Assembly (NCBI GenBank): GCA_963693365.1 | Contig: CAVNZM010000007.1 | Span: forward strand, 3,348,001-3,412,000 | Direction of reading: 5' to 3' | Source: Amoebidium appalachense | Taxonomy: Eukaryota > Ichthyosporea | DNA length: 64,000 nt | Program-made: the position numbers and the translations under genes | Shown here: in pieces, positions 33,201 to 42,152 of the stretch | How the letters are laid out: each line of letters starts with the position of its first letter | Position numbering within the stretch: the stretch's first letter is position 1 | The notes under the pieces: generated by a model | What the model saw: the letters and a program-made list of their open reading frames with translations, nothing else | What the model was told of the DNA's origin: nothing | Database searches by the model: none

Positions 33201-33432
33201 CAAGTACAATAATGCCTCGGTTTTTCGCGTAACCGGGGTGTGTGGATGTGTCGACCAATGTAGAGTTGAATTTGTGGTGGTTTTTAAACTGTGTTTCGCA
33301 AATCACTGTAAACGTGTGGTTGTTTGTCTGTTGTTGTATGTAGCTGATTTTATCGTCGAGTGTCCCGGGGGGGAGGCCCTTTTGGGGGCCCAGTGTCCGA
33401 GCATTCCAGAAGAAGAAGGATAAATTAGGCAT
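30238..33432 (-). CDS. LINE ORF2: apurinic-type endonuclease and reverse transcriptase
   Basis: 1064 codons from ATG 33432 with no break. Endonuclease: N10 in FFWNARTL, E46 in VICETQF, GDFNTRLHH around 134-142 and RSSDHSP at 205-211, the expected Asn, Glu, Asp/Asn and Asp-His residues. Reverse transcriptase: SCGPDGLPAGFLK (402-414), FRPITLTQ, FIDWKTAYDSV (540-550) with the first catalytic Asp, LLQGSLLSPFLF and LLYADDLSLLAR (catalytic D-D at 640-641). The C-terminal ~400 residues contain Cys and His but no clear knuckle. It nicks target DNA and reverse-transcribes the element RNA in place. Copy 2 shares the last ~280 codons. Confidence 0.9.
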   Translation of the reverse strand: MPNLSFFFWNARTLGPQKGLPPGTLDDKISYIQQQTNNHTFTVICETQFKNHHKFNSTLVDTSTHPGYAKNRGIIVLAAPHVRVKCKPVAKTEFSVSIEFLSNVFTFVYYPPSMSVVELTHKLSQLPMSTVILGDFNTRLHHTDTLQVSVGYPSKPPERAIPLARYVQSHTLRFPQISHAHNTDWGVAFWPSTMSKLSLPPNLSRSSDHSPILFLPKISLDLLPPPPPTFRLRLSQLKSQWGRVDVCVCYATKHPIYMRLLESAQARPDSHLVLDTCTNFIVDDLIDLGDYAGGGRKEYPDALLLPNTTPARLGEPLSQKESLHRLASMNRFGPPARIIGDTTGDPLIDSDKYFSELFKDRTPAQKPIVWPVDPSIPIESILPFFSPDAIWSVISSYSSSKSCGPDGLPAGFLKILVPSYPQKESDRAIKPDLTIMLSSLFSWCVKCGHVPSSWLDTLVIPIVKKDSEGPISSFRPITLTQVVRRFFEACLLRLFAHHPRFQSILHIHPCQSAFRKNNSCYVQIMALHDSMQVGAQYVGFIDWKTAYDSVSPGLLWEKLAARGVPHCIGVLLEALLSQTYGRAVVNGHLSYGFARTRGLLQGSLLSPFLFNLFIDDLAVKIYAENDDPINNFPPALLYADDLSLLARTPRRLQRLFDVVSEWCKANLMILNIDKCGVLVPDIANNLHTFTLSSKPVPIVPEYKYLGVPVDSVGVMFPHMVEKRVELARKRLAFFSANIFKDTPLHPSIRLTFIRTFVFPACEYGLPLLAAWIKKERTRALKPLANFLEAEVASFLSNNCCKPGPVTLSIYGLVPIAARVSYLALKFNKHISRLKKYLPSHPLFSIRPVPSSPLPSFLPSLSPSPLGTNTNKPRNSVCVTLDCHLLIKHVHNHKIITQYNKWKKIPHDTRPDESIHLEKLSLMSRFIYTDRLNHIAKYGTRKCITPKYILPSCRTGLSLADGIIDQLPRFYCTRAIQWRSNKYKVASFACPNNTHTHQFNRSCIAKCSLIDHIIPQHTHVTFTTDTQKDSLPVNYNILDFILNTRNYDLFIRCIDWLEKHITTKL

Positions 33433-33910
33433 CGGTTTGGTCCGACACCTGTGGGGTTGGTTCCCACTTGTCGCTTACGGGGTCGTATGCACGACCTTCC
33501 GCCAGCGCGAACAGTTCGCAGAAGAGCTCGATTTCCATCTCGCATCGGCGTTTGCGCTCGAGCAGTTTCTCACCAGAAAACATTGGTTCCTTCGTGTCCG
33601 TGTCTATCACGCTCGTAGCATCGTTTTCCAACTTTGCGAGGAACTCTTTTGCCTTGCTGATGCGTACACGACAACGTGTGGCGCACGCATTCTTAGCAGA
33701 CACTTTACGTTCTTTGTCTGCTTTCTGAATGTTTTCCGGCGCGCATGGGTCGTAGCTTGGGAGGTGGGTGAAGAAGCTTCCACACCCCTTTGTCGCGTCA
33801 CGGATGAACGCACGGTTATAGTCGCCCCGTACTGCTACTTCCAGCACATCGTATCCAATGAAGGACAGACAAAGGATGCGAGAGCACCGGAAGCCGAGAG
33901 CCTCGTGCAT
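33425..33910 (-). CDS. LINE ORF1, helical RNA-binding candidate
   Basis: 161 codons from a Met at 33910 (MHEALGFRCSRILC). A charged helical C-terminal half follows (ENIQKADKERKVSAKN; ISKAKEFLAKLEN; GEKLLERKRRCEMEIEL) with coiled-coil character. No knuckle or RRM is visible. The stop overlaps the ORF2 start: ATGCCTAA holds both ATG of ORF2 and TAA of ORF1, suggesting ORF2 is translated by termination-reinitiation. The frame is open upstream into a CA-repeat region, so the true start is uncertain. Confidence 0.55.
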   Translation of the reverse strand: MHEALGFRCSRILCLSFIGYDVLEVAVRGDYNRAFIRDATKGCGSFFTHLPSYDPCAPENIQKADKERKVSAKNACATRCRVRISKAKEFLAKLENDATSVIDTDTKEPMFSGEKLLERKRRCEMEIELFCELFALAEGRAYDPVSDKWEPTPQVSDQTDA

Positions 33911-34114
33911 CTGCAGCCAGCAGAACACACGCACACGCACGCACACACACACACATACACACACACGCACACAGACACAGACACAGACACAGATATAATC
34001 ACAGGCACGGACACAGACCAGACAGACAAATGCCATATGCACAAAAGCAGGCAACACAAAACTAACCTTCAAACGGCCTTTCAGCCGTTAGGCGAAGATG
34101 CTGCAGCATGGTCG

Positions 34115-34262
34115 AAACCATTCAGCACGGTGGCTGCGCGACCTGCGGAGGGGACCTGTGACCAGGCGACCTGCGGGAAGGGAACTGCGACCAGGCGACC
34201 TGCCGGAAGGGACCTGCGACCAGGCGACCTGCGGGAAAGGACCTGCGGACCTGCGGGAAGGG
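34115..34262. repeat. ~28-bp minisatellite upstream of LINE ORF1
   Basis: About four to five units of GGGAAGGGACCTGCGACCAG-GCGACCTGC with small variations. It lies about 200 bp upstream of ORF1 and could be a 5' UTR monomer array or independent. GC-rich, unlike its flanks. Confidence 0.55.
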
Positions 34263-34549
34263 GGAAGAGAAATGGAGCAAACAACGTGCGTACAGGCTTA
34301 AACGGACAAAAAATTGCAAACCGGATTGGGTTTAGCCAATCACTATTTGCTATAGACCGGTTTAGTAACCGCCGCGCCTGATTAGGGAAAAGATAAAAAT
34401 AGATTTCGGCTCGCTTGTCTTTTTTTCAACATGGGTGTCACTGGCGCTTTCGACTTCTTTGAAATCACACGTGTACGTTGACACAAGCACGAATGCACAC
34501 AGCCTCACCCATACTCACACTCACACCCACAGCTCATGCTCACACTCAA

Positions 34550-34612
<63 letters not shown>

Positions 34613-34649
34613 CACGCGCGCGCGCACGCACACACACTCACACATGCAC

Positions 34650-34685
<36 letters not shown>

Positions 34686-34889
34686 CGCGCACACACAGGC
34701 GCGTACACACACACAGGCGCACACCTACACAACACACACAGCACATGCACACACAAGTGCACGCACGCACACAGTCACACTGTTATCCCTGATCATGATG
34801 CCCCCTCCCCCCTCCCCTCTTCCCCCCCCGCGCACCCCCCCCCCCCCCCCATACTCACACTCACACCCACAGCTCATGCTCACACTCAA

Positions 34890-34961
<72 letters not shown>

Positions 34962-35388
34962 CTCTCTCTCTCTCTCTCCCTCTCTCTCTTCTCTTTCTCT
35001 TTCTCTCTCTCTCTTTCTCTTTCCCTCTTTCTCTGATCTGTCTCTCTCTCTCTCCCTCTTCCTTCTCTCTCTCTCTAGTAGTGGCAAGTGGAAAGAAAAA
35101 ATAGGTGATACCCTACTTGGTTTTTTTCTTCTCAATTTTATCTAAATCTCATCATGATAGGGTATTTTTGGTTTACGTATACACTTGGCTCAGCTTGCAT
35201 GTACGGGAAACACAAGTTAAGCATGTTAAATAACGATACATTGACATATTTCAACCTGTTGACTATCAGTATCCATCATGGGCTTAGTGATTACGACCCC
35301 GTCTCAACATTGACATCGTAAAAACCAATAAACTGTCTGATCCAGATCACAATGGACCCAATATCGTGCCCCCCCCCCCCCCCCCCCT
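34263..35388. other. Non-coding interval with (CA)n and (CT)n microsatellites
   Basis: Long (CA)n at about 34551-34610, 34655-34682 and 34892-34958, then (CT)n to about 35070. The sequence ACTCACACTCACACCCACAG and following CA tract occur twice (34515, 34854). An ATG after a TATA-like AAAAGATAAAAATAG (34388) opens a frame of only 15 codons. No gene is supported. Confidence 0.5.
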
Positions 35389-35622
35389 TGACCGTACCTC
35401 TCCTATCCATAGATCTCTATCCAGTATAATCTAGAGAGACGGGGCCCTCCCCCCCCCCCCCCCCCCCCCCACCCCAGGCCTCCACACCACACACACACGC
35501 ACCGCACACACACACTGCTGCAGCGCTACATGGATGCCATCACCATCACACGTGACGACATTTAATTAGTATTGGTGATATTGTACCAATACGTAACGTC
35601 TATTGGTAAGGTGGTGGTGGGT

Positions 35623-35656
<34 letters not shown>

Positions 35657-35976
35657 TCAACACAACCGAAACTGTCGGTGTTACAAGTGGTTCGGTCTTA
35701 GGAAGTTAGAACGGTGATTTTTAATTTAATAGCGGGAAACAATATTATCCCCATTGCATATGGAGGGAACGAGGAGGGGGGAGGGGGGGGGGGGGGGGGG
35801 GGGGGGGGGTTTCACAACGAATTCTTAATCGACTGTGCATAATAAATGTATATTGCACATGTAGCCTGAAAGATTAAAGTGAATGTGTGTATGTATATGT
35901 GCGAGTATATTTGTGTATGCAATACATGTACAAGTATTAGGGATTGGTTCTTTGCGAGTTCAAAGAGTATATGAGT

Positions 35977-36013
<37 letters not shown>

Positions 36014-36135
36014 GTTCCGTGTAACACCATGAAAGTTCCATATTTAGGGGGGGGGGGGGGGCCACCCCCAAACCCCCGTCTCTCTAGATTATACTGGATA
36101 GAGATCTATGGATAGGAGAGGTACGGTCAAGGGAG
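35389..36135. mobile_element. Foldback element with 57-bp perfect inverted repeats
   Basis: TTGACCGTACCTCTCCTATC... (35389-35445) is the exact reverse complement of 36079-36135. Each arm is flanked externally by C-runs (left) or G-rich sequence (right) and internally by C- and G-runs. The ~630-bp interior has G-runs at 35625-35654 and 35787-35809 and a T-run at 35979-36007, with no ORF. It resembles a MITE or foldback transposon. A target duplication is not readable because the flanks are homopolymeric. Confidence 0.6.
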
Positions 36136-36321
36136 GGGACAGGGGGGAGGGGGGCGGGGGCGGGGGATAGACAAATACCAGACATGCATAATTGCACATT
36201 CTTTTGCAGCTACAGTTTGATGATATTTACCCACCGTGTGCACCACTTGTGACCCCAGTCTTCCGAGGTGGTGTCATAGGTGGGCGTCAACACCAATAAA
36301 TTGACTGGTGACGGGTGTACA

Positions 36322-37256
36322 TGTTATAATACGTAGTATTTACATATTGTAAGATCTTCTCAGTTCGTGTTATGTTTTCATTCATTTACTTAATGAAAAA
36401 GATGTGCTCCTTGTACGTAAATTATGACATCGATCTCCAGTGTATTTGAGTACTTGTAATCGTGTTGTGTCGGCTATATTCGTGTGTTTAGATATCTATT
36501 ACAGCAACTGATTATAGGTACACGAGTCTACCCAGTGAGGGAGACACGTGTACATGTTATGTGTACATGAATATCTTCGGTTATAACTGTGTTTTGCTGT
36601 TCGTGTTTTCTGTCCTGCTTTCTTTTCTTTTTCCTCTTTCTTCGTCTTTTCTTTTCTCTTTCTTTCTTCTCTTGTTTCCTTTCATTTAATTATATTTCTC
36701 TCTCACTAATATACGTTGAGTAGATTTATATTACTCGTTATGTTTTGATTGGTAGAAAAACACTTAGGTTACACTTTAGCTTGTCAGGTATGATTCATAG
36801 CTTAGTCAACCACTTTTGTTTTGTGTGTTGCCGTACTATATCCAATCAGTGGACTTAGTCAGAAAATGTCTGAGTCTTTGTAGCCGATGATAGGTTAGAA
36901 ACACCACCTCTTTCCTCGTTACTCTTCACCTCTTTTCTTTCTTATAGCTGTGACCTATGGTGTGTGTTCCCGCGTCTCCGGATCTATCCGGGAAATAATC
37001 AGTTAATTATGATTGGTTATTTTAGACATAGATCTGATTTCCGACTGGTCGGAAATCATGTATGGATTTAACTTAAGGGAATTTCAGGTATTTATTAGCG
37101 ATCAAAATAAATTGAGTTCAGTCGTGTCTAAACATTGATGTCTGTTGTGTACACTGCTCCGATCGTTCCGTGTTTTGTTGTTGTGTGTGTCTGTGGTGTT
37201 TTCACACTGCACCACTGTGTCTCTGCTTACATTCTAAATACTTATAGAATTTAACA
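36322..37256 (+). repeat. Copia A 5' LTR
   Basis: 935 bp, TGTTATAATACG...AGAATTTAACA. It contains a hairpin GATTTCCGAC-TGG-TCGGAAATC at about 37027-37049 and C/T-rich tracts. It should carry the promoter; no single TATA box stands out. Confidence 0.9.
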
Positions 37257-37269
37257 GGTTATGCAGCCC
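37257..37269 (+). promoter_or_regulatory. Copia A primer-binding site (putative half-tRNA type)
   Basis: GGTTATGCAGCCC starts at the base after the LTR and is conserved in Copia B (complement at 26906-26918). Its complement contains GCATAACC, with CAT followed by AA as in a Met-tRNA anticodon loop. Drosophila copia is known to prime from an internally cleaved initiator tRNA, so a half-tRNA primer is inferred. Confidence 0.5.
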
Positions 37270-37318
37270 TTTTGCACGCTCCCTACACACATCTAGAACT
37301 CGCGCTCGTTTTTCAATC

Positions 37319-38077
37319 ATGGATCCAAACAAAACTGGCGTAAACAAAATCACCATGTGGAAAGGTGAAGGGAAGACTGGTCCCGATAGCAAAACTACCT
37401 ATTTTCAATGGGAAATCATTTTTCTCGGCATGATGACCGGCACTAAAGGTGTCCGACTCGTGGATGTTGTCCTTGCTGACAACTACGTCCCCCCTACCAC
37501 CGTCGCGGTTGACGGTGAACCCCCCTTCTATGGCTACGGCACTACCGCGGAACTCAAAGAGGCCCGCAATTGCCTCCTGCTCCATATGATACAGAACATC
37601 GACCCTTCCGTCCTCACCACCGTTGCCCAGTACCGTATTGGCATGGACCCTGAACGGGCCATGTGGAAATTCCGTCAACACTATCTCCAAGGCAAACCCG
37701 ATCAGATCCGCATCCTTCACCGTCAGTGGGATGCCTGTGCCCTTCAGCCCGGTGAATCATTCACCACCTACCTGAGCCGTCTGCAGACCATCGTGAACCA
37801 GCTCCAGTCTCTCCAAGATGAGTCCATTCACTTCACTCGTCTAGCTGAGAAGTTCTTCAATGAACTCACCACCAGAGACGACCTCACCCCTGAGTTCAAT
37901 CGTCTTATCGAAGACTATCACTTCGGTGATAAGCTATTCCCCGACTTCGAGTCCCTCCATAACCACGTCAAGGGCATCGAGTTACGTCAAGACCTCAAGA
38001 TGCAACTCCGGAACAACCGTGCCCACCGTGCCTCCAAGTCCAGCATGGCATTAAATGCCAGTGCTCCCCCCCCGTGA
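37319..38077 (+). CDS. Copia A gag, N-terminal part (ends at C8 run)
   Basis: 252 codons from ATG 37319 (MDPNKTGVNKITMWKGEGK), 62 bp after the LTR. The region carries the helical UBN2-like capsid pattern: MWKFRQHYLQGK, LHRQWDACALQPGESFTTY, LQTIVNQLQSLQDE. The frame ends APPP-stop because the run at 38066-38073 has eight Cs. Copia B has seven and reads on into RDLPRRD. One base of difference separates gag from pol, so this is either programmed-like slippage, mutation or a base-calling error. The same gene continues at 38055. Confidence 0.85.
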   Translation: MDPNKTGVNKITMWKGEGKTGPDSKTTYFQWEIIFLGMMTGTKGVRLVDVVLADNYVPPTTVAVDGEPPFYGYGTTAELKEARNCLLLHMIQNIDPSVLTTVAQYRIGMDPERAMWKFRQHYLQGKPDQIRILHRQWDACALQPGESFTTYLSRLQTIVNQLQSLQDESIHFTRLAEKFFNELTTRDDLTPEFNRLIEDYHFGDKLFPDFESLHNHVKGIELRQDLKMQLRNNRAHRASKSSMALNASAPPP

Positions 38078-40235
38078 TCTTCCTCGCCGTGACTTACGCA
38101 CCCGACTTGACCGTACCTCTGGCACGGACCTCCGAACTCGTCTCTCCCGTCAGCACACCCGATCCCGTTCCCCCCACCGGCCTGTCTTCCGGTCCACGTC
38201 TCGTTCCCCCAGTCGTTCCCGTTTCTCGGGTTCCCGTCGTTCTGATTCCCCGGCTCGTTCTAACACCCCGTCCGTGAAAGAATGCTCCTACTGCCACGAG
38301 CCTGATCACACGATCATCGATTGCCCTGAGCCGAAATGCCGTATGTCCAGACACAACCGTTCCCGTCAAGGCAGTGAGAAATCTGTCTCCTTTGCTTTCT
38401 CGGCATACAATGCTAGCTCCGTCCCCGTGTCCTCCGACCCTGCCTGGGATTCCGGGTGCAACATGACTGTTTGCCCCACCCGTGAGTTCTTCCATGACCT
38501 CACTCCCCTTCCGACACCGACTCCCGTTGCTGCCTTCAATGGCACCCCCGTCTTGGCCACTCACACCGGCCATATCGTCATCAACACCACCACTGACAAT
38601 GGCACTACCACCCTAACCATTGAAGCCTACTACACCCCGTCTGGCCAAGCCTTCCTCATTTCAACATCCCAAGCTGCTGCCGAATACATCAAGGGTGATT
38701 TGAACGATGCCTCCACTCCGTCATTCCTCTTCGACCGACTCACCGGCCGTCATCTCGTCAACCTCCGTCTACACAACGGTCTGTATTACTTCAAGGACTA
38801 CACCATTCAACCACCCACTCGTCCTGTGGCTCTGGCTGCCACTACCAGTGTTAACCCATCCATCTGGCACCATCGTCTGGGGCACCGAGCTATGACCAGC
38901 ATCAAGGACATGGTGAAACACGACCTTGTTATTGGTCTCCCCTCCTCTGTCCTCGACTGTGATGTTCCTGATTGTCATGGCTGCATTATGGGTAAGACCA
39001 CCAAGGCTCCGTTCAGGGGTGACCGTCCTCACTCCAACATCCCCGGTCATGAATGGCATTGGGATTTTTTTGAGCCTACCACAACATCGTACGGAGGTTC
39101 CAAGGTTGCTCTCGTCACTGTCTGCCGTGCCTCTGGCCTCGTCAAGATCTACCCGATGGCCGACCGTACCACCACCCTGGATATTCTCACAGCTCACACC
39201 AACCTCGTTGCCACCCATGCCCCCTCCAAAGTTGGTGTTTACCACTTCGACTCCGGCTCTGAGTTCACCTCCAAGGATACCCGTGCTTTTTGCCTCTCCC
39301 AGGGCATCAAGGCCAGCTATGCTCCGGTGGACTGCCCTCAACTGAACGGCTATGTTGAACGACGTATGCGGTTCCTCCAAGAGATTGTCCGTTGCCTCCT
39401 CCATCAAGTCCAAGATCAGTCTCTGTCTCCCAAACTGTGGGCTGAGGCCCTCCAACATGCCGCCTACATCATCAACGTCACCCCGTCCACGACTGCCAAT
39501 GGTCGTACACCATTCGAGGTTTTCTACGGTGTCAAGCCCGACATCTCCGAGCTCAAAGTGTTCGGTTGCCCTGCCTACACTCACGTGCCAGCCTCTAAAC
39601 GGAACAAGCTGGCCCCCACCGTCAAACTCGGCATGTATATCGGCTATGATCTTCAATCACACTGCCACCGGATCTTCAATGCCACCACCCATCGTGTCGG
39701 CCTCTTCCGTGATGTGATTTTCGACGAATCAGCTTATCTCCCGTCCGACATTCCATCAACCCTTCCGACCCCCGACACCACTGCTACCTCGACCACCCCA
39801 CCCCCCACAGTTGACACTGAAGATGATGTTTGTCTGGTGTACTCTGGCCCCCCTCCTGCCATCGTCGTTCCCCCGACACCCCCCCCCCACCGGCCCCCCT
39901 GCCCCCGTGCCCGTCCAGCCTGCCGACCCTCATCCTGCCCCTGGCAACGTCACACCCATCCGACCCGGCTCCCCCGACAACTTCCACTCGGCCCCGTCCA
40001 GCCCGGAGGTTGCCCCCCCCTGCACTTCCGAACTTCCAAGTTCCCCCCCCACCGTCTCCACCTACCCCGGTTCCTGCACCCCGTCGTTCTGCCCGTCTCC
40101 AGGGCAAGGTTGGACTTCAAGCCACCACCACCCTGCCAGTCCCCCCCGGTCCCCCCATCAACATCGACCAACTACCCAAACTTGTCCGTCAACTCTGTTC
40201 CGGACCCAATGGTGATCAGGTCAAGTCAGCCCTGA
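38055..40235 (+). CDS. Copia A nucleocapsid, protease and integrase
   Basis: The continuing frame begins in the C8 run (PRDLPRRDL). Arg/Ser-rich tail, knuckle CSYCHEPDHTIIDC (CX2CX4HX4C), protease DPAWDSGCNM (D-S-G). The pre-integrase zinc region is SIWHHRLGHRAM...CHGCIMGK. Integrase catalytic residues lie in WHWDFFEP, YHFDSGSEF and NGYVERRMRFLQE, the D-D-E triad. GRTPFEVFYGVKPDI and the FGCPAYTHVP block follow. The meaningful frame ends at a ten-C run near 39889-39898, beyond which translation is a Pro/Arg-rich out-of-frame read. It would integrate the cDNA with the 5-bp duplication seen here. Confidence 0.85.
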   Translation: MPVLPPRDLPRRDLRTRLDRTSGTDLRTRLSRQHTRSRSPHRPVFRSTSRSPSRSRFSGSRRSDSPARSNTPSVKECSYCHEPDHTIIDCPEPKCRMSRHNRSRQGSEKSVSFAFSAYNASSVPVSSDPAWDSGCNMTVCPTREFFHDLTPLPTPTPVAAFNGTPVLATHTGHIVINTTTDNGTTTLTIEAYYTPSGQAFLISTSQAAAEYIKGDLNDASTPSFLFDRLTGRHLVNLRLHNGLYYFKDYTIQPPTRPVALAATTSVNPSIWHHRLGHRAMTSIKDMVKHDLVIGLPSSVLDCDVPDCHGCIMGKTTKAPFRGDRPHSNIPGHEWHWDFFEPTTTSYGGSKVALVTVCRASGLVKIYPMADRTTTLDILTAHTNLVATHAPSKVGVYHFDSGSEFTSKDTRAFCLSQGIKASYAPVDCPQLNGYVERRMRFLQEIVRCLLHQVQDQSLSPKLWAEALQHAAYIINVTPSTTANGRTPFEVFYGVKPDISELKVFGCPAYTHVPASKRNKLAPTVKLGMYIGYDLQSHCHRIFNATTHRVGLFRDVIFDESAYLPSDIPSTLPTPDTTATSTTPPPTVDTEDDVCLVYSGPPPAIVVPPTPPPHRPPCPRARPACRPSSCPWQRHTHPTRLPRQLPLGPVQPGGCPPLHFRTSKFPPHRLHLPRFLHPVVLPVSRARLDFKPPPPCQSPPVPPSTSTNYPNLSVNSVPDPMVIRSSQP

Positions 40236-41728
40236 CTGCTGAGTATCAAGCCTTCGTCGACAAAGACATCTTTGAACTTGTTGACCCTCCCCCTGGTGCT
40301 AACATCGTCGGCTTCAAGTGGATTGTCTCCGAGAAAACTCTCAACTCGGCTGGTGACACCAAGATCAAGGCACGTGGTGTTGCTCAAGGCTTCAGTCAGC
40401 AATACGGTGTTGACTATGAGTTGATTGAGAGCCCTGTCATCCGTCCGGCTGCTCTCCGTGCCATCCTAGCTCTGGCCGTTGTTGAAGGTCATGACATACA
40501 TCAACTCGACGTGTCTACGGCCTTTCTCAACAGCCCACTCACCGAGACCATCTACATGAAACAACCCCCGGGATTCATCACCATGGCCACACTTGGCAAG
40601 GTCTGGAGACTCAAGAAAGCCCTGTACGGCCTCAAGCAAGCCTCCAAGGCTTGGTACGACTTCCTCGACGGCATTCTTCTTGCCCATGGCCTGACCCGTA
40701 CTAAGACCGACCCGTGCATCTACCTCCGGTTCTTCCCCAACAACGATGTGGTACGGGCTGGTAACTACGTCGATGACTCCACCATCACCAACACCCGGGG
40801 TTCTACTGCTGCCAGTGACCTGGCTGCCCACATCAGCAAGATGGCCAGCTGTCGTATGAGTCCATTTGACCGTATGCTCGGTGTTGATTTTAATCACTCT
40901 GATCCCCATCACCTCCACATGCACCAGAGGTCTTACATCATGGATATCATCCACGACTTCAACCTCACCGATGCCAAGTCCAAGTCTACCCCCATCCCTG
41001 CAGGCACCACCGTCTCCCTGGCTGATTGCCCCCCCCAACCGTTCACCGTGCCCTACCGTGAGTTACTCGGCCGTCTCCTCTGGGTGGCACGGTGCACACG
41101 TCCAGACATTGCCTATGCCATCGGCTTCCTTGGTCGGTTCAGCACCAACCCCGGCAAGACTCACTGGGACCTTCTCCGTCGTGTGGCCCGGTACCTGCTC
41201 GGCACCATTGACCTTGGCATTGACTACAAGTACTTGGCCACCCAGTCCCCCATACTCGAATGCTACACGGATGCTGACTTTGCTGGTTGTGCCGACAGCA
41301 AGAAGTCTACCACCGGCTACATTATCGTGTTTGCTGGTATGCCCGTCATCTGGTACTCCAAGCTCCAGCCCATCACGGCCACCAGCACCACTGAAGCTGA
41401 GCTGATTGCTCTCAATGCTGGCACCCAAGAAGTTGCTTGGGTCCGTGACCTCTTCAAGGAACTCGGCTGTCCCATGCTTGCTCCGACTCCGGTGTACTGT
41501 GACAACCAGTCGACCATCGCCATCGTCAACTCCACCGGCATCAAGCACCGTACCAAACACATTGCCGTCCGGTATCACAACACCAAGGACTACATTGCCA
41601 GTGGGGACGTGGTTGTCCACTACGTTGAGTCAGCCCACAACTTAGCTGACATACTCACCAAACCCCTCCCCGGCCCGAGTCATGTCCACCATCGTGCTCG
41701 ACTTTGTTTACCGGATATTGTGGATTGA
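39899..41728 (+). CDS. Copia A reverse transcriptase-RNase H
   Basis: Frame resuming after the C10 run. A Pro-rich linker (residues to ~90), RRSARLQGKVG, then RT: VGFKWIVSEKTLNSAGDTK, QLDVSTAFLNSPL with the first Asp, PPGF, YGLKQASKAWYDF, GNYVDDSTIT. RNase H: CYTDADFAGC, TSTTEAELIAL, VYCDNQSTIAIV, KHRTKHIAVRYH, ADILTKPLPGPSH. The usual Copia motif around F-S-P-V reads YELIESPVI, with Ile-Glu in place of Thr-Phe. It stops TGA at 41726-41728. It would be the C-terminal part of one polyprotein if the C-run were a base shorter or longer. Confidence 0.88.
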   Translation: MPPCPSSLPTLILPLATSHPSDPAPPTTSTRPRPARRLPPPALPNFQVPPPPSPPTPVPAPRRSARLQGKVGLQATTTLPVPPGPPINIDQLPKLVRQLCSGPNGDQVKSALTAEYQAFVDKDIFELVDPPPGANIVGFKWIVSEKTLNSAGDTKIKARGVAQGFSQQYGVDYELIESPVIRPAALRAILALAVVEGHDIHQLDVSTAFLNSPLTETIYMKQPPGFITMATLGKVWRLKKALYGLKQASKAWYDFLDGILLAHGLTRTKTDPCIYLRFFPNNDVVRAGNYVDDSTITNTRGSTAASDLAAHISKMASCRMSPFDRMLGVDFNHSDPHHLHMHQRSYIMDIIHDFNLTDAKSKSTPIPAGTTVSLADCPPQPFTVPYRELLGRLLWVARCTRPDIAYAIGFLGRFSTNPGKTHWDLLRRVARYLLGTIDLGIDYKYLATQSPILECYTDADFAGCADSKKSTTGYIIVFAGMPVIWYSKLQPITATSTTEAELIALNAGTQEVAWVRDLFKELGCPMLAPTPVYCDNQSTIAIVNSTGIKHRTKHIAVRYHNTKDYIASGDVVVHYVESAHNLADILTKPLPGPSHVHHRARLCLPDIVD

Positions 41729-42152
41729 CCCGACCTACTTCAAGAGTGATTTTCTCATGTGTACTACTTACTTTATCAACATCATTATATCATATGTATT
41801 GCCTTTGTGGGTATGCCCACTTAGGGTTTATATATAAGGTTTGACCTGTACCATCACTCTACTCTATCTTTCACTGGTTTAAAACCCAGTTAATCAAACA
41901 CCGCCTATACACGTTATATATATTCGTTGTTTTTGCCCCGGTTCCTTCCCCCCCCTCCCCCCCCCCCCCCCTTCCCCCCCCCCCTTCCCCCCCCCTTCCC
42001 CCCCCCTCCCCCCCCCCCTTCTCCCCCCCCCCCCCCCCCCGGGAAAAGTACACACTTTAATTTTTTTTTTTTCCGTTTCTGTTCTCAAGTGGGGAGATTT
42101 CACTAGTTCAGTGGGGATATGATAACACGAACTTCAAAGTCTTAAGTGGGGA
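41729..42152 (+). other. Copia A 3' UTR, C-rich block and polypurine tract
   Basis: C-runs interrupted by TT (41949-42040). Then an A/T tract and direct repeats AAGTGGGGAGATTTC and CAGTGGGGATATGAT. The last, AAGTGGGGA at 42144-42152, directly precedes the 3' LTR and is the likely plus-strand primer. Confidence 0.7.

Larger units (their letters stand above)
29883..34080 (-). mobile_element. LINE (APE-type non-LTR retrotransposon), copy 1, ORF1 and ORF2
   Basis: The minus-strand element has ORF1 (33425-33910) and ORF2 (30238-33432) overlapping by 8 nt. A 3' UTR follows with (CA)n (30162-30230), an A-run (T-run at about 30079-30123 on plus) and a 200-bp tail ending GCGTAAACCC at 29883. The 3' boundary comes from copy 2 (46974), which has a target duplication. 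The 5' boundary is not fixed; minisatellite 34115-34262 may be its 5' UTR. No frame break is seen in ORF2, so this copy may be recent. Confidence 0.8.

Noticed and set aside
33437-34381. Plus-strand 314-codon ORF opposite LINE ORF1
   Set aside because: Antisense to ORF1 and CA repeats, with no recognisable domain; ORF1 is favoured by the ORF2 overlap.
34431-34480. Start of a PIN/XPG-type nuclease (MGVTGAFDFFEI)
   Set aside because: The frame stops after 15 codons, and no downstream exon or convincing donor is seen.
34435-35145. His/Thr- and Ser/Leu-repeat ORFs in 34.4-35.1 kb
   Set aside because: Pure translation of (CA)n and (CT)n microsatellites.
38769-39656. Long antisense ORF (295 codons) opposite Copia A integrase
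   Set aside because: It mirrors a conserved coding strand with GC-rich third positions. Similar mirror frames occur at 15794-16366, 19186-19893 and 40466-41038. No independent motif or start context.
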